Positions 15,957 to 23,828 of a DNA stretch of 64,000 nt are shown one piece after another. A model generated the notes under the pieces. The model was not told the origin of the DNA and ran no database searches. It saw only the letters and a list, made by a program, of their open reading frames with translations. Position 1 is the stretch's first letter, and each line of letters starts with the position of its first letter. A program made the translations under genes and the position numbers. The stretch covers positions 173,124-237,123 of the forward strand of contig NZ_JALIFO010000015.1 in the NCBI RefSeq assembly GCF_022867805.1, in the 5' to 3' direction. The stretch is from Cuneatibacter sp. NSJ-177. Lineage in GTDB: Bacteria; Bacillota; Clostridia; Lachnospirales; Lachnospiraceae.

Positions 15957-17612
15957 CTAAACTTCTTCCCGCCCGGTCACCTGCAGCAGCCGGTAACCGC
16001 CGGAAATATTAAACACCTTTTGTTTCCTTCTCTGCATCAAAATCCGCTGGGCCAGATACCCCCGCAGGCCAACCTGACAATAGATCCAGATTTCTTTTTC
16101 TTCCGGAATTTCCTGGATCCGTTCCCGCAGTTCATCCAAAGGAATATGGATGCTTCCGCCCAGATGCCCTTCCTCGTACTCTTCCCTGGTCCGTACGTCA
16201 AGGAGAATCCGGGATTCTTCGGTTTCCTCCCGCAGCTCTTCCCAATGCCGGATGGGGGACCGGCCGGAAATTACGTTCTCCGCCAGAAAACCGGCATAGT
16301 TGACCGGATCTTTCGCGGAAGAGTAGGGCGGCGCATAGCAAAGTTCCAGATTGGCAAGGTCCGACACGGTTCCCTCCTTTTTTATAATTGCTGCGATCAC
16401 ATCGATGCGCTTGTCCACGCCTTCCCGCCCGGCGCACTGACAGCCAAGCACCCGGCCGGCCGGGGAAAACAGAAGCTTCATCGTGACCGGCTCTCCTCCC
16501 GGATAATACCCGGCATGGGAAAGCGGGGAGAGATAGACCTTTTGATAGGGAATTCCCTCTTTTTTCAATGTTCTTTCGTTCAGGCCCGTGCAGGCCGCCG
16601 TCAAGCCGAATATCTTTGCCACGGAGGTTCCGATCACGCCGGAAAACTCCTCCGGCTCCGCCCCTGCCGCATTGGCTCCGGCGATCCTTCCCTGCCGGTT
16701 GGCCGGACCTGCCAGAGGGAGCATACTCGCTTGCCCAGTGATCTGATTTTTCACTTCAATGGCATCTCCGACCGCGTAGATCTCTTTGTCGCTGGTGCGC
16801 AGGTAGGAATCCACTACAATTCCGCCCCGGCCGTTCCCTTCAAGCCCCGCCTCGCGGGCCAGACGGCTTTCCGGCCTAACGCCGGCGGCCATCAAAATCC
16901 AGTCGCAGCGGATTTCCTGGCCGGAGCCGTATACTACCTCATAATCGGACTCCCCTTCTTTGATCCGTTTGACCGGAGCATCCAGGATCACAGGGATTCC
17001 ATTCTCATTCATCTCCTTTTTGAGAATTCCAGCCATCTCTTCGTCAAAGGGAGGAAAAATCTGGCTTGCCCCTTCCAAAACCGTCACATCCATCCCGGCC
17101 AATTTCAGGTTTTCCGCCGCCTCCAGCCCGATAAAACCGCCGCCCACCACGAGAACCCGGCTTCCCTTCTTCTCTTTCAGCATCCGGCGGATCCGGCGCA
17201 GGTCCGCCACGCTCCGGAGGGTCAGCACGCCCGGCAGGCCGATTCCTTCCACCGGCGGAAGAAAAGCTTCGGCCCCCGGCGAGAGCACCAGCTTATCATA
17301 GGTCTCCTCATAGTCTTGGCCCGTAGCCAGGTTTCTCACCCGGACCCGTTTTTTCTTCCGGTCAATCTCGGTTACTTCCGAATGCACCCGCACTTGGACC
17401 CGAAACCGTGTCCAAAAGGAATCCGGCGTCTGAAGAAACAGTTCTTCTTCCTCCGTAATCACGCCTCCGATCACATAGGGAAGTCCGCAGTTGGCATAGG
17501 ATACTTCCTCCCCTCTCTCAAAGAGCAGAATTTCCGCGAACTCATCAAGCCGCCGGATTCTTGCTGCGGCGCTGGCCCCTCCGGCCACACCGCCGACAAT
17601 CACTATTTTCAT
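15957..17612 (-). CDS. CoA-disulfide/polysulfide reductase with C-terminal rhodanese domain
   Basis: FAD- and NAD(P)H-dependent disulfide reductase of 551 residues acting on CoA disulfide, CoA persulfide or polysulfide. N-terminal FAD motif GGVAGGASAAARIRR, redox Cys at residue 42 in SYANCGLPY, second nucleotide motif VVGGGFIGLEAAENL, and a dimerisation domain with YYPGGEPVTMKLLF. The last 90 residues are a rhodanese domain with loop Cys in IYCQVGLRGY, giving the CoADR-Rhd fusion. Upstream is the C_GCAxxG_C_C protein (30-bp gap) and downstream a TRAP set, an unusual pairing of sulfur/thiol redox with solute uptake. Start ATG at 17612 with a GGGCGAAGGGAGCG-type ribosome site. Confidence 0.92.
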   Translation of the reverse strand: MKIVIVGGVAGGASAAARIRRLDEFAEILLFERGEEVSYANCGLPYVIGGVITEEEELFLQTPDSFWTRFRVQVRVHSEVTEIDRKKKRVRVRNLATGQDYEETYDKLVLSPGAEAFLPPVEGIGLPGVLTLRSVADLRRIRRMLKEKKGSRVLVVGGGFIGLEAAENLKLAGMDVTVLEGASQIFPPFDEEMAGILKKEMNENGIPVILDAPVKRIKEGESDYEVVYGSGQEIRCDWILMAAGVRPESRLAREAGLEGNGRGGIVVDSYLRTSDKEIYAVGDAIEVKNQITGQASMLPLAGPANRQGRIAGANAAGAEPEEFSGVIGTSVAKIFGLTAACTGLNERTLKKEGIPYQKVYLSPLSHAGYYPGGEPVTMKLLFSPAGRVLGCQCAGREGVDKRIDVIAAIIKKEGTVSDLANLELCYAPPYSSAKDPVNYAGFLAENVISGRSPIRHWEELREETEESRILLDVRTREEYEEGHLGGSIHIPLDELRERIQEIPEEKEIWIYCQVGLRGYLAQRILMQRRKQKVFNISGGYRLLQVTGREEV

Positions 17613-17642
17613 CTTTCGCTCCCTTCGCCCCCGCTATATCTC

Positions 17643-18050
17643 CTACCGCTCATATTTCCTCAAAACCGCCTCTAAATGACCGGCCATTTTTTCCACGGCC
17701 CCAAAGCAGCGTTCCTCCTCGTTTCTCCAAACCTCTTTAATCTCGTGGCAGCAGGAAGTGCCGAACGCTTCCTCACAGGCCGCGAGGAACTCCGCCGAAG
17801 CCTCCTTGCTGGCTTCAAAACTCTCCTCATCTCCCTGGTTGATCAGGGCGCTGACGGCGGCCACGCCGCCCAGGATGGCGCCGCACAGCTTTTCGCTGCT
17901 GACTCCGCCGCTGTATCCGCTCATCATCCGGTAGCATTCCTGGGGCAATTCTTTTCCTCTGGACGCAAGAGCCGCGCGGAACAGAGCTTCGGCGCAGTTG
18001 GTTTCCTCCGTCAGATAGATCTGCCGGATGGTATCGCTCACCTGACCCAT
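17643..18050 (-). CDS. C_GCAxxG_C_C family protein
   Basis: 135-residue Cys-rich protein of the C_GCAxxG_C_C family (presumed redox or metal-binding; precise role unknown). Cys positions fit the family: NCAEALF near residue 19, KLCGAILGGVAAVSAL near 56, SCCHEI near 99 and RCFGAVEKM near 114. No signal peptide. The start used is the ATG at 18050, with AAAGGAGAGGAAAA upstream; a GTG at 18077 in the same frame is possible but has no ribosome site. The gene overlaps the end of the dehydrogenase gene by 13 bp, evidence of tight coupling. Confidence 0.85.
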   Translation of the reverse strand: MGQVSDTIRQIYLTEETNCAEALFRAALASRGKELPQECYRMMSGYSGGVSSEKLCGAILGGVAAVSALINQGDEESFEASKEASAEFLAACEEAFGTSCCHEIKEVWRNEEERCFGAVEKMAGHLEAVLRKYER

Positions 18051-19114
18051 TTTTCCTCTCCTTTCTGCTCTCCCCACATGTCGATGATCACCTTTACCTC
18101 CGGATTCCCCGGCACCATCAGAGCGTCAAAGGCATCTTTCCCATGTTCCAGGGAATAGATGGATGTGATCATCGGCTCCAAATCAATTTTCCCCGCAGCC
18201 ACCATGTTTACCGCCTCATAGATCTCGTCCGTAAACGTATAGCTGCTGATGATATTGATGTCTCTCCCGAAAATATCCATGGGGCAGAATTCAATCTTGG
18301 ATTGGATCATGCCGACCAGAATCACATCCCCGCAGCTTCGGGTGGCGTGGATGGCCTGATAAAAGGAGGAAGGCGCATCGGTGCAGATGATCGTGCGGTC
18401 GCTTCCCAGCCCGTTCGTCGCTTTCTTCACCGCTTCCACGAGATCCTGCTCCCCGATATTGACCAGGGTATCCGCTCCCAGCCGGCCGGCCAGCCGCAGC
18501 CTGGCCTCCGACAGATCACTGCAGATGATATGCCCGGCCCCCTGGGCCTTTAAACTCAAAACCGTCATCAGCCCGATGGGCCCGGTCCCGATTACCGTCA
18601 CGGTCTCCCCCGGCTGGAATGCGCCGTTTTTGGCTGCGTGATATCCCACTGCCAGCGGTTCCATCAAAGAACCGCTCAGCAAATCCATGGAATCCGGAAG
18701 CGGAACCAGCGTGTAGGCGGGAAGTACGATATATTCCCGGAACGTCCCGTTGCATTTGTCCACCCCAACGGAGTTGCCGAGGCTCAGGCGGTTGGGGCAG
18801 ATGTTGTAATGGCCATGGGTACAATACCAGCATGTCCCGCAGTAAATGGGAGGATTTCCACATACATGCTGGCCGATGTGAAGGGAATCCACACCCTCTC
18901 CAATCTCATCCACAACGCCGGAAAACTCATGCCCCAGAACAATCGGGGGGCGAAACCGGTCGGAAGCATTCTTATAAGCTCCCAGGTCAGAGCCGCAGAC
19001 CGCGCAGTATGAAATCTTTACGCGGACTTCCCCCTGCTTTGGATGGGGAATTTCCCAATCCTCCAACTCCAATCTGCCTGGCCCGTAGTACACCATTGCT
19101 TTCATTTTTTTCAT
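18038..19114 (-). CDS. Zinc-dependent medium-chain alcohol/polyol dehydrogenase
   Basis: 358-residue MDR enzyme oxidising a secondary hydroxyl with NAD(P). Catalytic zinc ligands Cys40 (AVCGSD) and His62-Glu63 (LGHEFSG); structural zinc site with four Cys in NPPIYCGTCWYCTHGHYNIC; Rossmann motif VIGTGPIGLMTVLS near residue 175. Closest in style to sorbitol, threonine or galactitol-1-phosphate dehydrogenases, but the substrate cannot be fixed. First gene of the seven-gene operon running to the AroQ-like gene. It has a near-consensus promoter at 19166-19194 and a palindromic operator in its 5' leader (19128-19146). GGAGG lies 6 nt before the ATG. Confidence 0.92.
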   Translation of the reverse strand: MKKMKAMVYYGPGRLELEDWEIPHPKQGEVRVKISYCAVCGSDLGAYKNASDRFRPPIVLGHEFSGVVDEIGEGVDSLHIGQHVCGNPPIYCGTCWYCTHGHYNICPNRLSLGNSVGVDKCNGTFREYIVLPAYTLVPLPDSMDLLSGSLMEPLAVGYHAAKNGAFQPGETVTVIGTGPIGLMTVLSLKAQGAGHIICSDLSEARLRLAGRLGADTLVNIGEQDLVEAVKKATNGLGSDRTIICTDAPSSFYQAIHATRSCGDVILVGMIQSKIEFCPMDIFGRDINIISSYTFTDEIYEAVNMVAAGKIDLEPMITSIYSLEHGKDAFDALMVPGNPEVKVIIDMWGEQKGEEKWVR

Positions 19115-19127
19115 GTCTTACCTCCGG

Positions 19128-19146
19128 AATTTCGTCTAACGAAATT
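19128..19146. promoter_or_regulatory. Palindromic operator, GntR-type (site 1)
   Basis: Perfect palindrome AATTTCGTCTAACGAAATT centred in the leader between promoter and first start codon. Its core TCGTCTAACGA (19132-19142) fits the TNGTNNNACNA pattern of GntR/FCD regulators. No GntR gene is in the window. Confidence 0.6.
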
Positions 19147-19165
19147 TTTATTTTCTTTCAATGAA

Positions 19166-19194
19166 ATAATAGCATGACAAAGAATTAATGTCAA
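19166..19194 (-). promoter_or_regulatory. Promoter of the dehydrogenase-TRAP operon
   Basis: Minus strand TTGACA (19189-19194), 17-bp spacer, TATTAT (19166-19171), about 50 bp before the dehydrogenase start. Confidence 0.75.
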
Positions 19195-19250
19195 TTACTT
19201 TGTTGATAAACTTCGCAATTTTTAATTAATTTCTTTTTATTTATTATTTT

Positions 19251-19269
19251 AGTTTCGCTAGACAAAATT
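19251..19269. promoter_or_regulatory. Operator copy, GntR-type (site 2)
   Basis: AGTTTCGCTAGACAAAATT matches site 1 at 16 of 19 positions when read on the minus strand; core TTGTCTAGCGA. It lies about 57 bp upstream of the -35 box, suitable for looping with site 1. Confidence 0.5.
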
Positions 19270-19352
19270 TGGTACACTTTATCAGTTTCATTTTCCATCC
19301 CGTTTTGATCCCCTCCTACTATACCGCTGGACTTTTCGGGCAACAAAAAAAA

Positions 19353-19450
19353 GCGGGACCACCGCAAAGAGTCTCGGCCCGGCAGGGTTCCGGCGTCAAA
19401 CAAACCAGAATTACCCACTGCCAAATCGTACTCTTTTACGGCGGTCCCGC
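19353..19450. terminator. Large bidirectional hairpin
   Basis: Arms of about 20 bp (19353-19372, starting GCGGGACCACCGC, and 19430-19450, ending GGCGGTCCCGC) separated by 57 bp, with T-runs on both outer sides. It follows the stop of the 2-hydroxyacid dehydrogenase gene, so it most likely ends the second TRAP operon. Confidence 0.6.
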
Positions 19451-19496
19451 CTTTTCTTTTTCGCCTGCCACCGGCAAGCCTTTCATTCATCCCCCT

Positions 19497-20519
19497 TTAC
19501 CGGGCTCCGAACCTCTCCTTCCACTTCGGGATTGCCTCCCGGTTTACCACAAATTCCGGTATCTGTCCGCGCAGCGCGGCCATACAGTTTTCCGTGGCCT
19601 GCCCGGCAATCCTCCGCAGGGATTCCACGGTGTAGCCGGCCGTATGGGGCGTCAAAATCACCTGGTCCATGGAGAGGAGCGGATAGTCGGACGGCAATCC
19701 CTCCTGGGGAAATACATCGATGGCCGCCCCCGCAATTTTGTGATGGACCAGAGCGTCGGTCAAAGCCTCCTGATCCACCAAGGCTCCTCTCGCATCGTTG
19801 ACAAACAGGGCGGTCTCCTTCATCCGGTCAAATTCCTTTTTTCCAATGATACCGGCCGTCGCATCATTTAACGGCAGATGGACGGTCACGATATCCGATT
19901 CGGAAAACAATTCGTCCCAGCTCACCATCCGCGCGCCAAACAGGGAAGCCTCTTCCCTGGTCACCACCGGATCATAGGTGATAAGCTTCACCTCCCAGCC
20001 GGAGAGGCGCTTCGCAATCTGCTTCCCAATCCGCCCGAATCCCAAGATTCCCACTGTCTTCTGATATAATTCCTGGCCGGTCGTGGTGCTGTCGCGCCAC
20101 CCTCCGCTCCGCAGATGATTGGCATTGTACGGAATCTTTTTCAGCAGGCTTAACATGGAAGCAATCGCATATTCAGCCACGGTCAGATTGTGAACCGGCG
20201 CATTGGCCACCAGAATCCCGCAGTCCGTGGCTGCGGCCACGTCGATGTTATTGACTCCCGTCCCGTATTTACAGATCACACGGAGTTTGGGGCTGGCCTC
20301 CAGAATGCGGCGCGTAATAACCTCCCGCGACATCCCGAAAAAAGCGTCCGCATCCCGGCAAAGTTCGACCAATTCGTCCTCGCTGTAACCCTGACCGGCG
20401 CAGGAGACCGGAGGCCCCGTCACCACCCGGCAGCCCAGGTCTTTTAGGATCTGGAAGGTATCATCCAGTCCATCGTTTGGTTCCGCGATAAAAACTTTTC
20501 TACTTTCCCATCCGCTCAT
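19497..20519 (-). CDS. D-isomer-specific 2-hydroxyacid dehydrogenase
   Basis: NAD(P)-dependent 2-hydroxyacid dehydrogenase/2-ketoacid reductase, 340 residues. Nucleotide motif GFGRIGKQIAKRL near residue 160; catalytic Arg in NDARGALVD, Glu in PQEGLPSDYP and His in TPHTAGYT. It is more like the phosphoglycerate-dehydrogenase-type branch than lactate dehydrogenase, but lacks an ACT domain and sits 5 bp after a TRAP binding-protein gene, so it probably acts on the imported hydroxy-acid. Last gene of the second TRAP operon (Q-M-P-dehydrogenase). The ribosome site is weak (GAAAGG), suggesting coupling to the upstream gene. Confidence 0.9.
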   Translation of the reverse strand: MSGWESRKVFIAEPNDGLDDTFQILKDLGCRVVTGPPVSCAGQGYSEDELVELCRDADAFFGMSREVITRRILEASPKLRVICKYGTGVNNIDVAAATDCGILVANAPVHNLTVAEYAIASMLSLLKKIPYNANHLRSGGWRDSTTTGQELYQKTVGILGFGRIGKQIAKRLSGWEVKLITYDPVVTREEASLFGARMVSWDELFSESDIVTVHLPLNDATAGIIGKKEFDRMKETALFVNDARGALVDQEALTDALVHHKIAGAAIDVFPQEGLPSDYPLLSMDQVILTPHTAGYTVESLRRIAGQATENCMAALRGQIPEFVVNREAIPKWKERFGAR

Positions 20520-20524
20520 AAGCT

Positions 20525-21655
20525 TCAGCCTTTCGTACAGGCTTCGATCACCGAGTTCAGGAGATCCGATCCCACTTCGTCCTCAAACAGATACCAAATG
20601 TCCTGGCATTTTTCCTTAAACTGGTTCATATCGTTGATTTCATTGATCTCCACACCGGCGTCTTTGATGATTCCCATCATTTTTTCTTCATTGGCATCGT
20701 TCTGCTGTCTGGCCTCTGGAAGGGCTTCTTTCACAGACTCCAAAAGGATATTCTGGAGGTCCTCCGGAATACTGTTCCACTTGTCCTGTCCGATCAAAAG
20801 CCGGATCGGGGTAAAGGTGTGGTTCGTCAGGGACATGTACTTCGTCACCTCGTGGAAATTGTTGGTGTAATATGTGGCGATGCCGATCTCAAATCCGTCC
20901 ACCGTGGACTGCTGCAGGCCTGTGAAAATCTCCGTGAACGGCATGGCCGTCGGGTTCGCCCCCAGCGCCTTGAACATTTCCAGATAGACGGTATTCTCCA
21001 TCGAACGCATGGTGATTCCCTTCATATCGTCCGGCGCAAGGATCGGGCGGACATTGTTGTACATCTGGCGGAATCCTCCGTCAAAGACCCCTAAGCTGAT
21101 CACGCCGTAATCATCTAAGATGGCCTGGTCGATGACCGCTCCGATTTCCCCGTCCACAATCTTCCAGATAGTCTCCTTGTCCGGGTACAGGTACGGCATA
21201 TCCAGCACCTGGCACTCCGGCACAAAGCCGCCGATCGGGGTATTGTTGATCAGACACATGTCAATCGTCCCCATCGACACGCCCTCGAACGTATCGCGCT
21301 CGGCTCCCAGAACGCTGTTGGGATAAAACTCCAGGGCAATCCGGCCGCCGCTTTTTTCCGTAACGATGCCGCTGAAAACGTGGGCCGCGATGGCGAAGGG
21401 ATCATACTCATTGTCCGCGGTCCCCCAGGCCAGCTGGAGAGTCAGCTCCGCGGTACCGGTGCTTCCTGCCTGCGCCGTCTCACCGGCGGCTTCCGCCGTG
21501 GTCTGCGCCGCCGTGGTTTCCGCTCCCGTGGTCCCCGGAGCCTGGGTCTGGGCCCCGGTTGTTCCCGTCTCCCCGGAACCGCAGCCTGCCGCCAATCCGC
21601 ACAGGAGGGCCGCTGTAAGCATTACCGCGCTGAGTTTCTGTGTTCTCTTTTTCAT
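20525..21655 (-). CDS. TRAP transporter solute-binding lipoprotein (DctP family), second set
   Basis: 376-residue DctP-type lipoprotein: signal peptide with lipobox GLAAGC, then a Thr/Ala/Gly-rich linker to about residue 55. The conserved core ITMRSMENTVYLEMFKALGA contains the carboxylate-anchoring Arg, and FTGLQQSTVDGFEIGIATYY follows. The ATG at 21655 has AAAGGAG 9 nt upstream; a TTG 18 bp earlier in frame overlaps that ribosome site and is rejected. It follows the DctM gene by 113 bp and is followed by the 2-hydroxyacid dehydrogenase gene. It is distinct in sequence from the first TRAP binding protein of the window. Confidence 0.92.
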   Translation of the reverse strand: MKKRTQKLSAVMLTAALLCGLAAGCGSGETGTTGAQTQAPGTTGAETTAAQTTAEAAGETAQAGSTGTAELTLQLAWGTADNEYDPFAIAAHVFSGIVTEKSGGRIALEFYPNSVLGAERDTFEGVSMGTIDMCLINNTPIGGFVPECQVLDMPYLYPDKETIWKIVDGEIGAVIDQAILDDYGVISLGVFDGGFRQMYNNVRPILAPDDMKGITMRSMENTVYLEMFKALGANPTAMPFTEIFTGLQQSTVDGFEIGIATYYTNNFHEVTKYMSLTNHTFTPIRLLIGQDKWNSIPEDLQNILLESVKEALPEARQQNDANEEKMMGIIKDAGVEINEINDMNQFKEKCQDIWYLFEDEVGSDLLNSVIEACTKG

Positions 21656-21768
21656 TCTTTCTTCTCCTTTCAATCTTGAGGGATTTCCTCAAATACCAGC
21701 GTCTTTTATCAATGATATCCGGCGCATTTACACGATGAGGCCGCCCGGAATACCATTGAAACAGCCCG

Positions 21769-23037
21769 CTAGATTAGGGCCAGGGTGAAAAATGGAATAT
21801 AGGTGATAATCAACAGTACCAGAATCTCACATAGCAGCATGGGCATGGCGTTTTTGGCAATCCGTTCAAAGGGCTGCCCGGTGATCCCCGCCGCCACATA
21901 TAACGTGTAGCCCACCGGCGGAGTGATGTTTCCAATCGCAAAATTGATGACGATGATGGCGCCCAGCTGAATCGGGTCCATTCCCACGGCGCTCCCGATT
22001 CCGGTTAAAACCGCGCATAGAATCGTCATGGCCGAAATATTGTCCATCAGCGCTCCGGTGATCAGCAGCGCCACGTTCAGCAGGAACAAAATCACAAATT
22101 TATTTCCGCTGACAGAGAGGAATCCGGACACCATCTTCGCCGGAAGCTGTTCGCTGGCCATGATCCAGCCGAAAAGATTGGCGCAGCCCACCATAAACAC
22201 CACCATGGCCGTGGTCTTCACCGTGTTGATCAAAATCCCCATCATATCCTTGATCTTTAGTTCCCGATAGATAAAAAACCCGACAAACAACGCGTAAAAG
22301 CAGACAACTCCTCCGGCCTCCGTCGGACTGCATACGCCGCCGTAGATACTTCCCAGGATGATGACAGGCATCAGCAGCGCCCAAATTCCTTCTTTCAGCG
22401 CATGAAAGACTTCGTGGGCCGGGGCCCGCTTCCCGACCCGCCGGAAGCCCCGCCTCTTTGCAATGATATAGCTGCAAATGCAGAGCGCAAGCGCCATCAA
22501 GATACCGGGAAACACCCCTGCCAAAAACAGGTCTGAGACGGAGATCCCCGCCATCGTGGCCCAGAGCACCATCGGAATGCTGGGAGGAATGATCTGCCCC
22601 AGAGGTCCCACGGAAGCGACCAGGGCGGCGGAAAAGTCTTCGTCGTACCCGGCTTTTTTCATCTCCGGCACCATGATGGAACCGATGGAGGCCGTGGTAG
22701 CCGGAGCGGACCCGGAGATCGCCCCGAAAAATGCCGCCGACGCCACCGACGTCATGGCAAGCCCTCCGGTCAGATGGCCGATCAGGGAATTCGCCACCTG
22801 GATCAGGCGCTTCGAGAGGCCGCCCTTTAACATGATCTCACCGGACAGGACAAAAAAGGGGATCGCCAGCATCGGGAACGAGTCGGTTCCCATATACATT
22901 CTCTGGGCAATCAAGACCAAGGGCATATCTCCGACCAAAAGGGCGAGCACCGAGGACAGCGCAATGGCAAACGGCAGGGGAAGTCCGATGACAAAAAAGA
23001 CCACAAAGCAAACGCCCAACACGATTCCCATACTCAT
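21769..23037 (-). CDS. TRAP transporter large permease (DctM family), second set
   Basis: 422-residue membrane protein with about 12 hydrophobic segments. Family landmarks: GAISGSAPATTASIGSIM, QIIPPSIPMVLWATMAGISV and GNITPPVGYTLYVAAGI. The start overlaps the DctQ stop by 4 bp (ATGA type), so the two membrane subunits are translationally coupled. Gene order Q-M-P differs from the P-Q-M order of the first set, so this is not a recent tandem duplication. Confidence 0.93.
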   Translation of the reverse strand: MSMGIVLGVCFVVFFVIGLPLPFAIALSSVLALLVGDMPLVLIAQRMYMGTDSFPMLAIPFFVLSGEIMLKGGLSKRLIQVANSLIGHLTGGLAMTSVASAAFFGAISGSAPATTASIGSIMVPEMKKAGYDEDFSAALVASVGPLGQIIPPSIPMVLWATMAGISVSDLFLAGVFPGILMALALCICSYIIAKRRGFRRVGKRAPAHEVFHALKEGIWALLMPVIILGSIYGGVCSPTEAGGVVCFYALFVGFFIYRELKIKDMMGILINTVKTTAMVVFMVGCANLFGWIMASEQLPAKMVSGFLSVSGNKFVILFLLNVALLITGALMDNISAMTILCAVLTGIGSAVGMDPIQLGAIIVINFAIGNITPPVGYTLYVAAGITGQPFERIAKNAMPMLLCEILVLLIITYIPFFTLALI

Positions 23038-23519
23038 CCCTGGGTCCTCCCTTCTTTATTTCTCCGAAGAAACTCGGAGAAAACGCCCAATGCCTGGATA
23101 TCGATCAGCAGCCCTGAAAGGGGGATCGCCGCGTAGACATAGGCGTACGATATCCGCAGCGTCGGCGTCATCTGCCGGTAGTATTTCATGCAGAGCAGAA
23201 CGCCGGAAATCATCATCACAATTCCGACAGCCAAAATCAAAAGATAGATCAAGGATTTGACGGCCGGGCGGATCTTCTGGGGAAAATGGTCAAAAAAGAT
23301 GGTCACGGTAGGGTGCGTGTCGTCCTTGACGCAAAGGCTCGCCCCCAAAAACACCAGCCAAATTTCCAAAAAGCGGATCAGTTCCTCCGCATAGGTCAGC
23401 GAATTTCCCAGCACACGCCTCCGGAAAACCTGAACCACCAGGACAATCATCATGATTCCCAACAGCACGCCGGCAATATATCCGGCGGCCCGATACAAAA
23501 AGCTGCATATCTTTTTCAT
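23034..23519 (-). CDS. TRAP transporter small permease (DctQ family), second set
   Basis: 161-residue four-helix membrane protein, first gene of the second TRAP operon. Hydrophobic segments at about residues 7-28, 43-60, 83-108 and 122-145; the LTYAEELIRFLEIWLVFLGA stretch is the usual second segment with the conserved acidic pair. AAGGAGGCGAGGG precedes the ATG. A consensus promoter and a 30-bp palindrome lie 40-107 bp upstream. Confidence 0.9.
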   Translation of the reverse strand: MKKICSFLYRAAGYIAGVLLGIMMIVLVVQVFRRRVLGNSLTYAEELIRFLEIWLVFLGASLCVKDDTHPTVTIFFDHFPQKIRPAVKSLIYLLILAVGIVMMISGVLLCMKYYRQMTPTLRISYAYVYAAIPLSGLLIDIQALGVFSEFLRRNKEGRTQG

Positions 23520-23559
23520 CTTGCCCTCGCCTCCTTATCCCGATCTCTCCAGTGATTTT

Positions 23560-23589
23560 TTGATTGGTTGACCTTGGTCGACCAATCAA
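23560..23589. promoter_or_regulatory. 30-bp palindromic operator of the second TRAP operon
   Basis: Left arm TTGATTGGTTGACC (23560-23573) and right arm GGTCGACCAATCAA (23576-23589), one mismatch in 14. It covers the predicted transcription start, a repressor position. The inner TTGGTCGACCAA resembles UxuR/ExuR-type (GntR family) sites. Confidence 0.7.
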
Positions 23590-23597
23590 CTGTTATA

Positions 23598-23626
23598 ATT
23601 ATAACATTTTCCTTCTGTCATGTCAA
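23598..23626 (-). promoter_or_regulatory. Consensus promoter of the second TRAP operon
   Basis: Minus strand TTGACA (23621-23626), 17-bp spacer, TATAAT (23598-23603): a perfect sigma-A match. Confidence 0.85.
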
Positions 23627-23763
23627 CTTTATTTTATTCCCGGACAAGAAAGATTTGTTATTTGATTTCCGGAAGCATTGAGACGTCTCTCTCTTCTACA
23701 ATCATTGTCCGACAATTTTGTCTTACTTTCTTCCCCAATCTGTTTCAAATTTGATAAAAGTCA

Positions 23764-23810
23764 TTGACCGATTCGGTTAATCGTGATATGCTTTCATTAA
23801 CCGAATCGGT
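23764..23810 (+). promoter_or_regulatory. TetR gene promoter with paired operators
   Basis: TTGACC (23764-23769), 17-bp spacer, TATGCT (23787-23792). A perfect 15-bp inverted repeat surrounds it: ACCGATTCGGTTAAT (23767-23781) and ATTAACCGAATCGGT (23796-23810). Each arm contains the palindrome ACCGATTCGGT or its equivalent, so two repressor sites overlap the promoter, as expected for autorepression. Confidence 0.75.
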
Positions 23811-23828
23811 TTACAGGAGGTGATTCAA

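Larger units (their letters stand above)
19115..19496. other. Intergenic control region of the seven-gene operon
   Basis: 382-bp AT-rich gap holding, from right to left on the minus strand: a large hairpin (19353-19450), a second operator copy (19251-19269), a consensus promoter (19166-19194) and an operator in the leader (19128-19146). No gene is supported here. Confidence 0.6.
23520..23828. other. Divergent control region between the second TRAP operon and the TetR gene
   Basis: 309 bp without a gene. It contains the TRAP operator palindrome (23560-23589) and promoter (23598-23626) on one side, and the TetR promoter with its two operator sites (23764-23810) on the other. The stretch 23630-23755 holds nothing recognisable. 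Confidence 0.7.

Noticed and set aside
15684..17675. Long plus-strand reading frame (663 codons) opposite the CoA-disulfide reductase
   Set aside because: It is antisense to a complete enzyme with all motifs, lacks a ribosome site and any family likeness; GC-rich codon bias produces such shadows.
19353..19450. T-box riboswitch
   Set aside because: The minus-strand segment GGGACCGCC resembles the T-box core, but no Stem I or specifier can be drawn because the upstream sequence codes for a dehydrogenase, and the downstream gene is a dehydrogenase over 200 bp away.
19191..19490. Minus-strand ORF of 99 codons between the dehydrogenase genes
   Set aside because: It runs through the large hairpin, the operator and AT-rich promoter sequence, has no ribosome site and a nonsense-like tail.
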